Under the pieces are notes generated by a model. That model did not search any database. It saw only the letters and a list, made by a program, of their open reading frames with translations, and had not been told where the DNA came from. Below are positions 54,494-61,622 of a DNA stretch of 64,000 bases, one piece after another; within the stretch, counting starts at the first letter, position 1; the number at the start of each line of letters is the position of its first letter. The stretch is from contig NZ_JBKQWY010000001.1 of NCBI RefSeq assembly GCF_047308265.1, positions 124,001 through 188,000 on the forward strand. The letters are read 5' to 3'. The translations under genes and the position numbers were made by a program. The stretch is from Maricaulis sp047308265 (GTDB lineage Bacteria > Pseudomonadota > Alphaproteobacteria > Caulobacterales > Maricaulaceae).

Positions 54494-55106
54494 GGGTGAG
54501 TACCCAGTTTGGATCCGTAGACGTTAGATCGCGTTCAAACACCCAAGCTTCGTGAACCTTGCTCAAACGGTCCAGATCGCCAGAGATGGCCTCACCTTGA
54601 TCATTTCGAGTTTCCGTTCCGATTTGCGCCGCAAACTCGACAGTGACACGTGCTGTGTTCCCGCTCTTCTCTGCTGCGGTGATGTGTGCCTTGTCGATGT
54701 GTTCTATGACGGTCAACAGATCTTCGCCACGTGCCTCGCGCGCTTCGATGGCTGTGACATAAGCCGTGTAAACCTTTTCGGACAGGAGGGTTTTCAAAGT
54801 TTGCCGATCACCCTTGGCGAAGGCCTCCACAATCGTCGCATAAGCGGATTTGGCGCCTTGGACAAAACCCTGGGGGTCAAACCGCATGTCATGGCGTGCA
54901 ATGTCTTCAAGACCAGAAATGGCGGAGGCGTCCCATTGGGCAAGAACCGGATCGGGATCGACGGGCTTGGGTGAGGTATCAAGGGTCGGGGACGGTGCCT
55001 CCGTCGGCGGCTCCATATGGCCTTCGTGGCGGCCCAGCACCGAGTAGAGTTTGACGGCAAAGAACACCGCAACAGCGGCAAAGATAAGAATGCTGAACAG
55101 ATCCAT
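54474..55106 (-). CDS. Tim44/TimA-family protein
   Basis: 210 residues. One N-terminal helix (FSILIFAAVAVFFAVKLYSVLG), a Pro-rich linker, then the Tim44-like domain: AISGLEDIARHDMRFDPQGFVQGAKSAYATIVEAFAKGDRQTLKTLLS and a C-terminal VTVEFAAQIGTETRND...HEAWVFERDL...NWVLTRV. The family is the bacterial relative of the mitochondrial import motor component Tim44. In alphaproteobacteria it sits, as here, next to secB and mltA near the origin. The bacterial role is unsettled. Confidence 0.9.
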   Translation of the reverse strand: MDLFSILIFAAVAVFFAVKLYSVLGRHEGHMEPPTEAPSPTLDTSPKPVDPDPVLAQWDASAISGLEDIARHDMRFDPQGFVQGAKSAYATIVEAFAKGDRQTLKTLLSEKVYTAYVTAIEAREARGEDLLTVIEHIDKAHITAAEKSGNTARVTVEFAAQIGTETRNDQGEAISGDLDRLSKVHEAWVFERDLTSTDPNWVLTRVTSLA

Positions 55107-55141
55107 GCGGTCAAAAATCCTGATTGATGCACTGTCATTAG

Positions 55142-55170
55142 AAATAGCACGTGTTGATATAGTGCTATTT
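55142..55170. promoter_or_regulatory. Perfect 9-bp-arm dyad in the Tim44-like/secB divergent promoter region
   Basis: AAATAGCAC (55142-55150) and GTGCTATTT (55162-55170) are exact reverse complements 11 bases apart, 35 bases upstream of the Tim44-like ATG and about 130 upstream of secB. The TAGCAC/GTGCTA cores recall CIRCE arms, but their spacing (11 rather than 13 between cores) and the outer bases do not fit. Regulator unknown. Confidence 0.5.
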
Positions 55171-55300
55171 GCTCGTGGCGTCAGCCTTGTCAGCTTCAGC
55201 GCTGCGCTTGCCCAGACAAGCCCCGCATGCTACCCGGCCCGCTTGCCGTGGAAAACTCACGGCTTATCGTTTTTAACAGTCTCTTCCGACAGGAATTGTC

Positions 55301-55810
55301 ATGACCGACGCGCCTGCTACGCCGAACCAGCCCCAACAACCCCAGCTGACAATCCTGCGTCAGTATGTGAAGGACCTGTCTTTCGAAAATCCAGGCGCGC
55401 CGGATACGTTGCGCGCGGGTGCTGCAGCGCCGGCTATTGACCTGTCATTCGATGTCCAGGCTCGTTCGGTGCAGCCGGACGTCTATGAAGTGATGCTGAA
55501 CGTCGAAGCACGCGCAACGCGTGAGGACAATGTGATCTTCATCGTCGAACTGGCCTATGCGGGTCTGTTCCAGATGACGGGCTTCGCGGATCCGGAACGT
55601 GAAGCCATGCTGCTGATCGAATGTCCGCGTTTGATCTTCCCCTACGCACGCAAGGTTCTGGCTGATACCACACAAGAAGGTGGCTTCCCGCCGCTGATGC
55701 TGGATCCGGTCGATTTTGCCGGCCTTTATCGTCAACAGCTGGCGAAACGCCAGGCCGCGGCACAAGGCCAGGAGCCGAACGGAACAGCTGACCCGTCCAC
55801 GGCGAACTGA
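55301..55810 (+). CDS. secB: Protein-export chaperone SecB
   Basis: 169 residues. QPQLTILRQYVKDLSFENPGAP is the SecB opening. DVYEVMLNVEARATREDNVIFIVELAYAGLFQM and LLIECPRLIFPYARKVLADTTQEGGFPPLMLDPVDFAGLYRQQ are family hallmarks. It holds preproteins unfolded and hands them to SecA. CAGGAATTGTC is the ribosome site; a strong terminator follows. Confidence 0.97.
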   Translation: MTDAPATPNQPQQPQLTILRQYVKDLSFENPGAPDTLRAGAAAPAIDLSFDVQARSVQPDVYEVMLNVEARATREDNVIFIVELAYAGLFQMTGFADPEREAMLLIECPRLIFPYARKVLADTTQEGGFPPLMLDPVDFAGLYRQQLAKRQAAAQGQEPNGTADPSTAN

Positions 55811-55835
55811 TACAGATCCTGTTCAACAGCTAAAG

Positions 55836-55868
55836 ACCGGCCTCTCTTTGAGAGTGGCCGGTTTTTTT
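55836..55868 (+). terminator. Intrinsic terminator between secB and dnaQ
   Basis: ACCGGCC (55836-55842) pairs with GGCCGGT (55856-55862), with an inner CTCT/AGAG helix, followed by T7 (55862-55868). The mirror hairpin can also serve convergent dnaQ, whose stop lies 13 bases beyond. Confidence 0.9.
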
Positions 55869-55881
55869 GTGTCTCTTATTT

Positions 55882-56583
55882 TCAGTGCTGTGTTTTGGAG
55901 TCCAGCTCAGCCCAAATCGGGGTCTCGCCAAGGTCGGCGATAAACTCCGCATGTGCCTCAGCTTCTGTGTCTCGAACACGAGAGGGTAGCGGTTGAGCGC
56001 GTGTCTGACGGGGAGGAAACTCAACAGGTCCTGTGTTCGCCGATCCGCGCCCTGACAGGTCCAGAGCGCGCGTCCGACCACCTGTTAACTCCAGATAGAC
56101 TTCAGCCAAAAGAAAACTATCAATCAGAGCGCCGTGTTTCTCTCGGGTTTCCAACGAGATATCGAAACGTTTACACAGGGCATCAAGCGACACGAAGGCT
56201 CCTGGGAACATTTCCCGCGCCATGCGGGCTGTATCCTTGAACCGTTCCTCTGGATAGACAGGTTTCCCGAGACGCTCCATCTCCATGTTAATGAAACCCA
56301 TGTCGAATGGCGCATTATGAGCGACCATTACGGCGTCACCGACAAAGTCGATGAAATCCTGAGCAACCTCCTCAAACAGAGGTTTGTCAGCGAGAAATTC
56401 TGTGGTGAGGCCGGTTACCTCTACAACTTCAGCCGGAATCGAGCGTTGTGGATTGACATAGGCATGGAAGGTTCGGCCGGTCGGAATACAATCAATAACC
56501 TCAACACAGCCAATCTCTGTCACCCGGTCTCCCATTCGAGCTTCGAGGCCCGTTGTTTCCGTATCAAAGACAATTTCGCGCAT
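55882..56583 (-). CDS. dnaQ: DNA polymerase III epsilon subunit (3'-5' exonuclease)
   Basis: 233 residues of the DEDDh family: REIVFDTETTGLEAR (Exo I, Asp-Glu), VAHNAPFDMGFINME (Exo II Asp) and REKHGALIDSFLLAEVYLEL (Exo III His and Asp). It proofreads the replicative polymerase. It ends in a clamp/alpha-binding tail. It lies 30 bases downstream of coaE on the same strand. Confidence 0.96.
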   Translation of the reverse strand: MREIVFDTETTGLEARMGDRVTEIGCVEVIDCIPTGRTFHAYVNPQRSIPAEVVEVTGLTTEFLADKPLFEEVAQDFIDFVGDAVMVAHNAPFDMGFINMEMERLGKPVYPEERFKDTARMAREMFPGAFVSLDALCKRFDISLETREKHGALIDSFLLAEVYLELTGGRTRALDLSGRGSANTGPVEFPPRQTRAQPLPSRVRDTEAEAHAEFIADLGETPIWAELDSKTQH

Positions 56584-56613
56584 GTGTCCAGACCTTTGGC
56601 TTTCCTGGCGTTT

Positions 56614-57207
56614 TCAGCTATTCAGTAGAGCTTCCAGCAAAGTGTCGACCTGTTTGCGGGCATGGTCCACACCCCGATCAGTGTCGATGATATAGTCAGC
56701 TTTTGAGCGCTTGAATTCATCATTGCTCTGCCGGCTGATTATCGTGTCAAGCTTCTCTCCAGTCATCCCGGGTCGAGCGAGAACACGTTTGCGGCGTATA
56801 CTATCTTCAGCCGAGACCACGACAATGCGGTCAACCAAGGCATCTGCTCCGGTTTCAAACAAGAGCGGGATATCGAAAATAACAATCTGATGCCCTTCAT
56901 GTTTGGCTTTCGCCAAAAAGTCGTCTCGCCGCTGGGTCACTAGCGGATGAATGATCTCTTCCAACTGTTTGAAATCTTCAGGATGACGGTTGAGGTGTTC
57001 AGACAGTCGGGCTCGATCAACACCTCCGTTTACGTCGAGACAGTCCGGGCGCCAAGCTCCGATCTGCCGGCTTCCCGCTTCCCCGGGCAGATAAAGAGCA
57101 TGGACCTCAGCATCACTATCAAAAACAGGAATACCTCGTTCGCTGAACAAACCAGCGGTCGTGGATTTACCCATCCCGATGCCGCCGGTGAGTCCGAGAA
57201 TAATCAC
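56614..57207 (-). CDS. coaE: Dephospho-CoA kinase
   Basis: 197 residues. MIILGLTGGIGMGKSTTAGLF is the P-loop start. VFDSDAEVHALYLP and IFDIPLLFETGADALVDRIVVV are the next conserved blocks, and RQSNDEFKRSKADYIIDT is the lid region. It performs the last step of coenzyme A synthesis. The start is GTG 57207, overlapping the aroE stop (GTGA), so it is translationally coupled. Confidence 0.95.
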   Translation of the reverse strand: MIILGLTGGIGMGKSTTAGLFSERGIPVFDSDAEVHALYLPGEAGSRQIGAWRPDCLDVNGGVDRARLSEHLNRHPEDFKQLEEIIHPLVTQRRDDFLAKAKHEGHQIVIFDIPLLFETGADALVDRIVVVSAEDSIRRKRVLARPGMTGEKLDTIISRQSNDEFKRSKADYIIDTDRGVDHARKQVDTLLEALLNS

Positions 57208-58043
57208 GCCTGTTCTCCCAGGGCCTCAATCAGCGCTGGTCGTGGGTCCAATTGAGGCACAGAAACCCCGAAAAAGGCTTCAAAACTGGGCCGCGCCTGT
57301 CCGACCAGCATTCGCAATCCATCAACAGTTCTAAGACCCGAGGAATGAGCCGCCTGTAGAAAGCGCGTGTTCAAAGGCGCGTATACTGTGTCAATGACCA
57401 CAAGGTCAGACCGGACCGCGCTAAAATCGATCCCCAACTCTCCTTTGCCGTTCAGTCCAAGCGCCGTGACATTTACAACGTGACCGACGGTCCGGGCGGC
57501 GTCCGATCGGTTATCCCAATCGATAATCTCGGCGTTGGGGCATAAATCCTTCGCCAGAGTCACAGCGCGTTCACGCGTACGATTGGAGATCAGAATGCGA
57601 TCCACCCCGGCCTCAAGATAGCTGCACATGATTGCTCGTGCCGCGCCGCCGGCCCCAAGGATCAGAACCGAATCCGGTCGGTCCGCAATGCCTGCGTCTT
57701 GAAGGCCGGCCTGATAACCGGGAACATCTGTGTTATCGGCGTGAATTTCACCGTTGCGGAATACGAGCCGGTTCGCTGCCCCTACGCGACGCGCCCGGTC
57801 TGTGACGCTGTGTGCGATATCCAATGCCAGCTCTTTGTGCGGCATGGTGACGTTGACACCCACCATGCCCGAACGAGCGTGTGTCTGGAAAGATTGAGCT
57901 GCATCGTTCGGAGGGATTTCGATCTTATCGTAAACAGCGTCGAGACCTGCCGCATTAATCCATTGCGACATGATCAGGGGAGAGAGGGAGTGAGAGACAG
58001 GATAGCCGGTCACCGCGGCGTGCTGGTTATCCGGTTGTCTCAT
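57204..58043 (-). CDS. aroE: Shikimate dehydrogenase
   Basis: 279 residues. AAVTGYPVSHSLSPLIMSQW is the shikimate-binding Ser pair motif. GVNVTMPHKELAL carries the catalytic Lys, RNGEIHADNTDVPGYQAGL the Asp, and LILGAGGAARAIMCSYLEAG the NADP loop. It is the fourth step of the shikimate pathway. Its ATG overlaps the maf stop (ATGA, 58040-58043). Confidence 0.96.
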   Translation of the reverse strand: MRQPDNQHAAVTGYPVSHSLSPLIMSQWINAAGLDAVYDKIEIPPNDAAQSFQTHARSGMVGVNVTMPHKELALDIAHSVTDRARRVGAANRLVFRNGEIHADNTDVPGYQAGLQDAGIADRPDSVLILGAGGAARAIMCSYLEAGVDRILISNRTRERAVTLAKDLCPNAEIIDWDNRSDAARTVGHVVNVTALGLNGKGELGIDFSAVRSDLVVIDTVYAPLNTRFLQAAHSSGLRTVDGLRMLVGQARPSFEAFFGVSVPQLDPRPALIEALGEQA

Positions 58044-58630
58044 CTTAAACAGATCCCAAAATCTCGCAGAGCTGAAAGCAAGGGTGAAAGCGGTAATCCC
58101 AATACGGCATAATAATCACCCTCCACGCTATCAAATAATTGTGCTCCCAGCGCTTCATACGCATAGGCGCCGACGGCTAGGGTCAATTCCTCTCCGGCGG
58201 TCTGGAGGTAAAAATCCAGGAATTCATCGGAAAATTGTCGAACATGCAGGGTCGAAGTCTGTGCATGCGACCAAACAATGTCCCCATTGCGTGCAAGTGC
58301 CAAACCAGAGTGAAGATTATGCGCCCGGCCTCGCATGGATCTCAGTCGATCAGCGGCCAAGGACGCGTCGGGTAGTTTGTCGAGAAGCTGTCCATCCAGT
58401 TCCATGGTTTGGTCAGCGCCCAACACCAGTCGATCCGCGTGACGTTTACTAACATCCAGGGCTTTTTGCTTGCCCAGAAACAACGCCATGTCAGCAGGTG
58501 TCAGATGATCATTTTGATCCTTGAGCGCCTGTTCATCGACACGAGCCTTGCTGACAGAGAAGGGAACAGCCGCGCGCAAAAGGATGTCGCGGCGAATCTG
58601 GCTTCCAGAAGCCAATATGAGTTCAGACAT
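58040..58630 (-). CDS. maf: Maf-type nucleoside triphosphate pyrophosphatase
   Basis: 196 residues. LILASGSQIRRDILLRAAVPF is the Maf entry motif and RLVLGADQTMELDG the catalytic Asp region. YAYEALGAQLFDSVEGDYYAVLGLPLSPLLSAL is the C-terminal signature. Maf proteins hydrolyse modified or canonical NTPs. Its start shares one base with the ppsR stop (TGATG), so ppsR-maf-aroE-coaE are tightly coupled. Confidence 0.93.
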   Translation of the reverse strand: MSELILASGSQIRRDILLRAAVPFSVSKARVDEQALKDQNDHLTPADMALFLGKQKALDVSKRHADRLVLGADQTMELDGQLLDKLPDASLAADRLRSMRGRAHNLHSGLALARNGDIVWSHAQTSTLHVRQFSDEFLDFYLQTAGEELTLAVGAYAYEALGAQLFDSVEGDYYAVLGLPLSPLLSALRDFGICLR

Positions 58631-59469
58631 CAGGACCGGTTTTTCCGCTCGTTGAGCATATTGATAATCTTTGCGGCTGTTTCTTCGATCGACCGACGTG
58701 TCACATCGATCGAGGGCAAGCCATGTTTTGCGTAAAGCCTTTTGGCATATAGAATTTCTTCACGCACGGAAAAGTCATCCACATATTCTGTATCGCGATC
58801 TTCATGCAGGCTGAGCAGGCGATTGCGTCGTATCTGAACAATTCTTTCCGGGGACGCAGTAAGTCCCACGATGACCGGACCATCCAGATCGAAAATGTGT
58901 GTTGGAACTTCGACGTTGGGGACCAGTGGGATATTTGCGGCACGATATCCGCGATGTGCCAGATAGATGCTTGTCGGAGTTTTGGAGGTTCGACTAACAC
59001 CCAGAAGGATGATGTCGGCCATCTCATAATGCTCACCCGCACCATCATCATGAGCCATGGCATAGTTCAGCGCATCGATACGGCCATAATATTCAGCATC
59101 CAGACCCCTCTGCGCACCAGCCCGACTGGCTACAGGCGTTCCGAGATAAGATGACAGTGTTGCCAACATCGGGTCCAGCACGGCAATTGCAGGGATGCCG
59201 ATATTCGCGCAATGCGTCTCGAGCTGACGTCTCAATTCGGTATTGACCACCGTGTACATCACAATGCCGGGATAGGACTCAATCTCCTTGAGAACCCTGT
59301 CCATCTGTCGGGTTGAACGCACCAGGGCGTATAAATGTTCGAGGGGGTTTGTGCCTTCGAACTGTGCCACAGAGGCACGCATGACTTCCATAAGTGTCTC
59401 ACCGGTGGAATCGGAGACCATATGGACGTGAAAACAGGTTTCGAAGGACTGTGTGCTGGTATCGGCCAT
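58630..59469 (-). CDS. ppsR: Pyruvate, water dikinase/pyruvate phosphate dikinase regulatory protein (DUF299)
   Basis: 279 residues from ATG 59469 (AAAGG-type site upstream). A frame to TTG 59535 would run into the origin and is rejected. CFHVHMVSDSTGETLMEVMRASVAQF is the family start. IILLGVSRTSKTPTSIYLAHRGYRAANIPL is the P-loop-like kinase/phosphorylase motif. It is a bifunctional ADP-dependent kinase/phosphatase controlling PpsA or PpdK. This is the homologue of the Caulobacter gene that borders the origin; a CtrA-type site lies 24 bases upstream of its start. Confidence 0.93.
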   Translation of the reverse strand: MADTSTQSFETCFHVHMVSDSTGETLMEVMRASVAQFEGTNPLEHLYALVRSTRQMDRVLKEIESYPGIVMYTVVNTELRRQLETHCANIGIPAIAVLDPMLATLSSYLGTPVASRAGAQRGLDAEYYGRIDALNYAMAHDDGAGEHYEMADIILLGVSRTSKTPTSIYLAHRGYRAANIPLVPNVEVPTHIFDLDGPVIVGLTASPERIVQIRRNRLLSLHEDRDTEYVDDFSVREEILYAKRLYAKHGLPSIDVTRRSIEETAAKIINMLNERKNRS

Positions 59470-59492
59470 ATCTGTGAGAAGCCTTTCAGGTG

Positions 59493-59507
59493 TTAACAGA
59501 GTGTTAA
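59493..59507. promoter_or_regulatory. CtrA-binding site (TTAA-N7-TTAA) in oriC
   Basis: TTAA 59493-59496, seven bases, TTAA 59504-59507, an exact full CtrA box. In Caulobacter such boxes in the origin let phosphorylated CtrA silence replication. It also sits where it could affect ppsR transcription. Confidence 0.75.
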
Positions 59508-59591
59508 CAAGTCTGCCTGTTTTCCCCAAGCCCAAGTTTTTGAATGTCTGCCTGTGAGAAAGTCCGGTCCTACCCAGAACTACTCACGATT

Positions 59592-59668
59592 TAATCCACA
59601 GCCCGTGTTTCTGTGGATCTAGCTGTGGATTTGGCGGGAAATGTGGGGGTTTTGTCAGGAAATCCACA
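59592..59668. promoter_or_regulatory. Cluster of four DnaA-box-like elements
   Basis: TAATCCACA (59592-59600, plus), TGTGGATCT (59612-59620, minus: AGATCCACA, one base from the Caulobacter G-box TGATCCACA), TGTGGATTT (59624-59632, minus: AAATCCACA) and AAATCCACA (59660-59668, plus). All share the ATCCACA core. None is the perfect TTATCCACA consensus. Confidence 0.7.
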
Positions 59669-59700
59669 GGTCTAATCGCTAATTTCACTTCACTAGAGGA

Positions 59701-59727
59701 TTGAAAAATATCTATTAATATTGGTCT
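59701..59727. other. AT-rich stretch in oriC, candidate unwinding element
   Basis: The 24 bases from 59701 have only four G/C positions, in a genome of roughly 60% GC, and contain TATCTATTAATATT. It lies 32 bases beyond the DnaA-box cluster on the hemE side, a typical position for duplex opening. Confidence 0.5.
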
Positions 59728-59827
59728 TTCCCCGGTTCTGAATGGCGGCGTTTTGTCTCTGTTGAAAAAGCTTACAGCCGTGAATTGTCGGGGTAAAAAC
59801 AGTCATACCCACATTTCACACCCCAAC

Positions 59828-59860
59828 GACTCCGACTCCCTAAGATTCTAAAGATTAGAA
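59828..59860. promoter_or_regulatory. GANTC cluster and inverted repeat upstream of hemE
   Basis: GACTC at 59828-59832 and 59834-59838 and GATTC at 59844-59848 are three CcrM-type methylation sites in 21 bp. The last overlaps the perfect inverted repeat TTCTAA-aga-TTAGAA (59846-59860). It lies 40 bases before hemE and may join origin methylation to hemE transcription. Confidence 0.6.
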
Positions 59861-59900
59861 GTCAGAGAAGAGGCTCGGGATAAAAGAGAGATAACGGATC

Positions 59901-60938
59901 ATGACCGAGACCGCGAAACCCTTCCTTCAAGTGCTTTCAGGACAAGCCCTGGACACACCGCCCGTGTGGCTCATGAGACAGGCCGGCCGATATCTTTCGG
60001 AATATCGAGAGGTGAGGGCTAAGGCTGAGAATTTTGTACAATTCTGTCTGTCTCCCGATCTGGCAACGGAGGTGACACTTCAACCTATCCGTCGGTTTGG
60101 TTTTGACGCCTCTATATTGTTCGCTGATATTCTGTTGATACCGATCGCGCTTGGCCGAAAGGTCTGGTTTGTGACGGGAGAGGGCCCAAAGCTTGAACCT
60201 TTCGATCCTTTGAACTTTGAGAGCTTGCTCGAGGGGCGTTCAACTGAGGTCTTGGGGAATGTGGGGGAGACAGTTCGGCGTGTCAGCGCCTCTTTGCCTG
60301 ATCATGTGACGATGATTGGCTTTGCGGGCTCTCCGTGGACTGTCGCGACCTATATGGTTGAGGGCGGTGGCTCCAAGGACCGGTTCAAAACACGGGTATC
60401 CGCATGGGAACATCCAGAAGCGTTTGACGCTTTCATGGATCGTATCGCTGATGCCACTATCGACTATCTGGAGATGCAGTATCAGGCGGGCGCTGAGTGT
60501 CTGAAACTGTTCGATAGCTGGGCGGAAGGTTTGCCCCGGCCTCTGTTTGAACGGGTGATCATTCGACCCACCAAACGTATCGTCGATGGGCTAAGGGCAC
60601 GCGGTGTGGATTGTCCCGTCATTGGTTTTCCGCGTGGTGCATCGACGCTGTATCCGTTCTATGCTGAAGCAACGGGAATTACAGGCATGGCGCTGGATAC
60701 GGGTGTGGATCCGGCCTGGATGAGATCTCAGTTACCAGAAGGTTTTCCTGTTCAAGGGCATTTGGACCCTTCTGCTTTGAGAGCTGGAGGAACCGCGCTC
60801 GATTCTGAAGTGCGACGACTGCGGGCTGCCTGGTCAGGACATCCGCATATTTTCAATCTTGGGCATGGTATCACGCCGGATGTTCCGGTATCTCATGTCG
60901 AACAATTGCTTCATTTGATCCGTGACGGAGACGTATGA
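59901..60938 (+). CDS. hemE: Uroporphyrinogen decarboxylase
   Basis: 345 residues. PPVWLMRQAGRYLSEYREVR is the universal HemE motif with the substrate arginines. FDASILFADILLIPIALG carries the catalytic Asp, and GFAGSPWTVATYMVEGGGSKD and FNLGHGITPDVP follow. It decarboxylates uroporphyrinogen III to coproporphyrinogen III. It directly borders the putative origin; its promoter would lie inside the GANTC-rich segment. Its stop overlaps hemJ. Confidence 0.97.
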   Translation: MTETAKPFLQVLSGQALDTPPVWLMRQAGRYLSEYREVRAKAENFVQFCLSPDLATEVTLQPIRRFGFDASILFADILLIPIALGRKVWFVTGEGPKLEPFDPLNFESLLEGRSTEVLGNVGETVRRVSASLPDHVTMIGFAGSPWTVATYMVEGGGSKDRFKTRVSAWEHPEAFDAFMDRIADATIDYLEMQYQAGAECLKLFDSWAEGLPRPLFERVIIRPTKRIVDGLRARGVDCPVIGFPRGASTLYPFYAEATGITGMALDTGVDPAWMRSQLPEGFPVQGHLDPSALRAGGTALDSEVRRLRAAWSGHPHIFNLGHGITPDVPVSHVEQLLHLIRDGDV

Positions 60939-61396
60939 TGCTGGCAGCCGCGGCCTATGACTGGTTGAGAGGTTTACACATCCTGTCAGTGATCGCCTGG
61001 ATGGCCGGTCTACTCTATTTGCCACGCTTGTTTGTGTATCACTGTGATGCTGTGCCAGAGGGTGAGCTGGATCTCACTCTACGAGACCAGGAGAGGCGCC
61101 TTCTCCAGCTCATCATGAATCCGGCGATGATCGCGACCTGGGTGTTTGGTCTTCTGCTTATCTGGTCCAATATCGAACGCGCTGGCGGCTGGGCCGTCCT
61201 GGGCGGATGGGCCTGGGGTGCCAAATTTGTACTGATTATCGCGATGACCGGTATCCATCACGTTTACGCAGCGCGCCGAAAACGTTTTTTGAATGGAAGC
61301 AATGACTGGTCTCAACGCCGTTACCGGATCCTCAATGAGGTTCCCGCTTTGCTCGCTATCTTTATTGTCTTAATCGCAACGGTTGCAGTACGTTAG
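60935..61396 (+). CDS. hemJ: Protoporphyrinogen oxidase HemJ
   Basis: 153 residues with about four helices. DWLRGLHILSVIAWMAGLLYLPRLFVYH has the conserved His of the first helix and the WMAGLLYLPRLFVYH signature; WGAKFVLIIAMTGIHHVYAARRKRF and YRILNEVPALLAIFIVLIA complete the HemJ pattern. It oxidises protoporphyrinogen IX in the membrane. Overlap ATGA with hemE (60935-60938) gives a heme operon. Confidence 0.93.
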   Translation: MMLAAAAYDWLRGLHILSVIAWMAGLLYLPRLFVYHCDAVPEGELDLTLRDQERRLLQLIMNPAMIATWVFGLLLIWSNIERAGGWAVLGGWAWGAKFVLIIAMTGIHHVYAARRKRFLNGSNDWSQRRYRILNEVPALLAIFIVLIATVAVR

Positions 61397-61446
61397 GCTT
61401 ATCTTGCTGTAGGGCCTGCATAATCGCTTGACCAATTGGGGTGGAC

Positions 61447-61518
61447 ATGGCACCTCAATCGCAATTCCTTCTTGCGAATCCCATTATACCCCTGATCGTG
61501 GCTGTCCTGTCTGGATAG
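61447..61518 (+). CDS. Possible rho leader peptide, 23 codons
   Basis: ATG 61447 to TAG 61516-61518 behind GGGGTGGAC, encoding MAPQSQFLLANPIIPLIVAV then LSG. It lies in the 226-base gap between hemJ and rho. E. coli rho is preceded by a short leader gene (rhoL) in an autoregulated leader, so the position is suggestive. Chance cannot be excluded at this length. Confidence 0.3.
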   Translation: MAPQSQFLLANPIIPLIVAVLSG

Positions 61519-61622
61519 CGATTCTGTCCGCCTGAGAGTGGATGATGCCTATGAAACGGCATCGGTCTTGCTTCTGCGTTCAGCATCACCCTCGGGATGG
61601 GCCTGTCCGGATTAAACTCACA

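Larger units (their letters stand above)
59470..59900. other. Putative chromosomal replication origin (oriC)
   Basis: 431 non-coding bases between divergent ppsR and hemE, the place of Cori in Caulobacter crescentus. It contains, left to right, a perfect CtrA-type site, a 10-bp direct repeat GTCTGCCTGT (59511-59520 and 59546-59555), four ATCCACA-core DnaA-box-like elements, an AT-rich segment, and a GANTC cluster followed by a short inverted repeat. The identification rests on synteny plus these motifs; no cumulative skew was computed. Confidence 0.85.

Noticed and set aside
55142..55170. CIRCE element (HrcA operator)
   Set aside because: The arms share TAGCAC/GTGCTA, but the distance between cores and the outer bases differ from TTAGCACTC-N9-GAGTGCTAA.
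59470..59535. N-terminal extension of ppsR to TTG 59535
   Set aside because: Would translate through the CtrA site in the origin; the family start fits ATG 59469.
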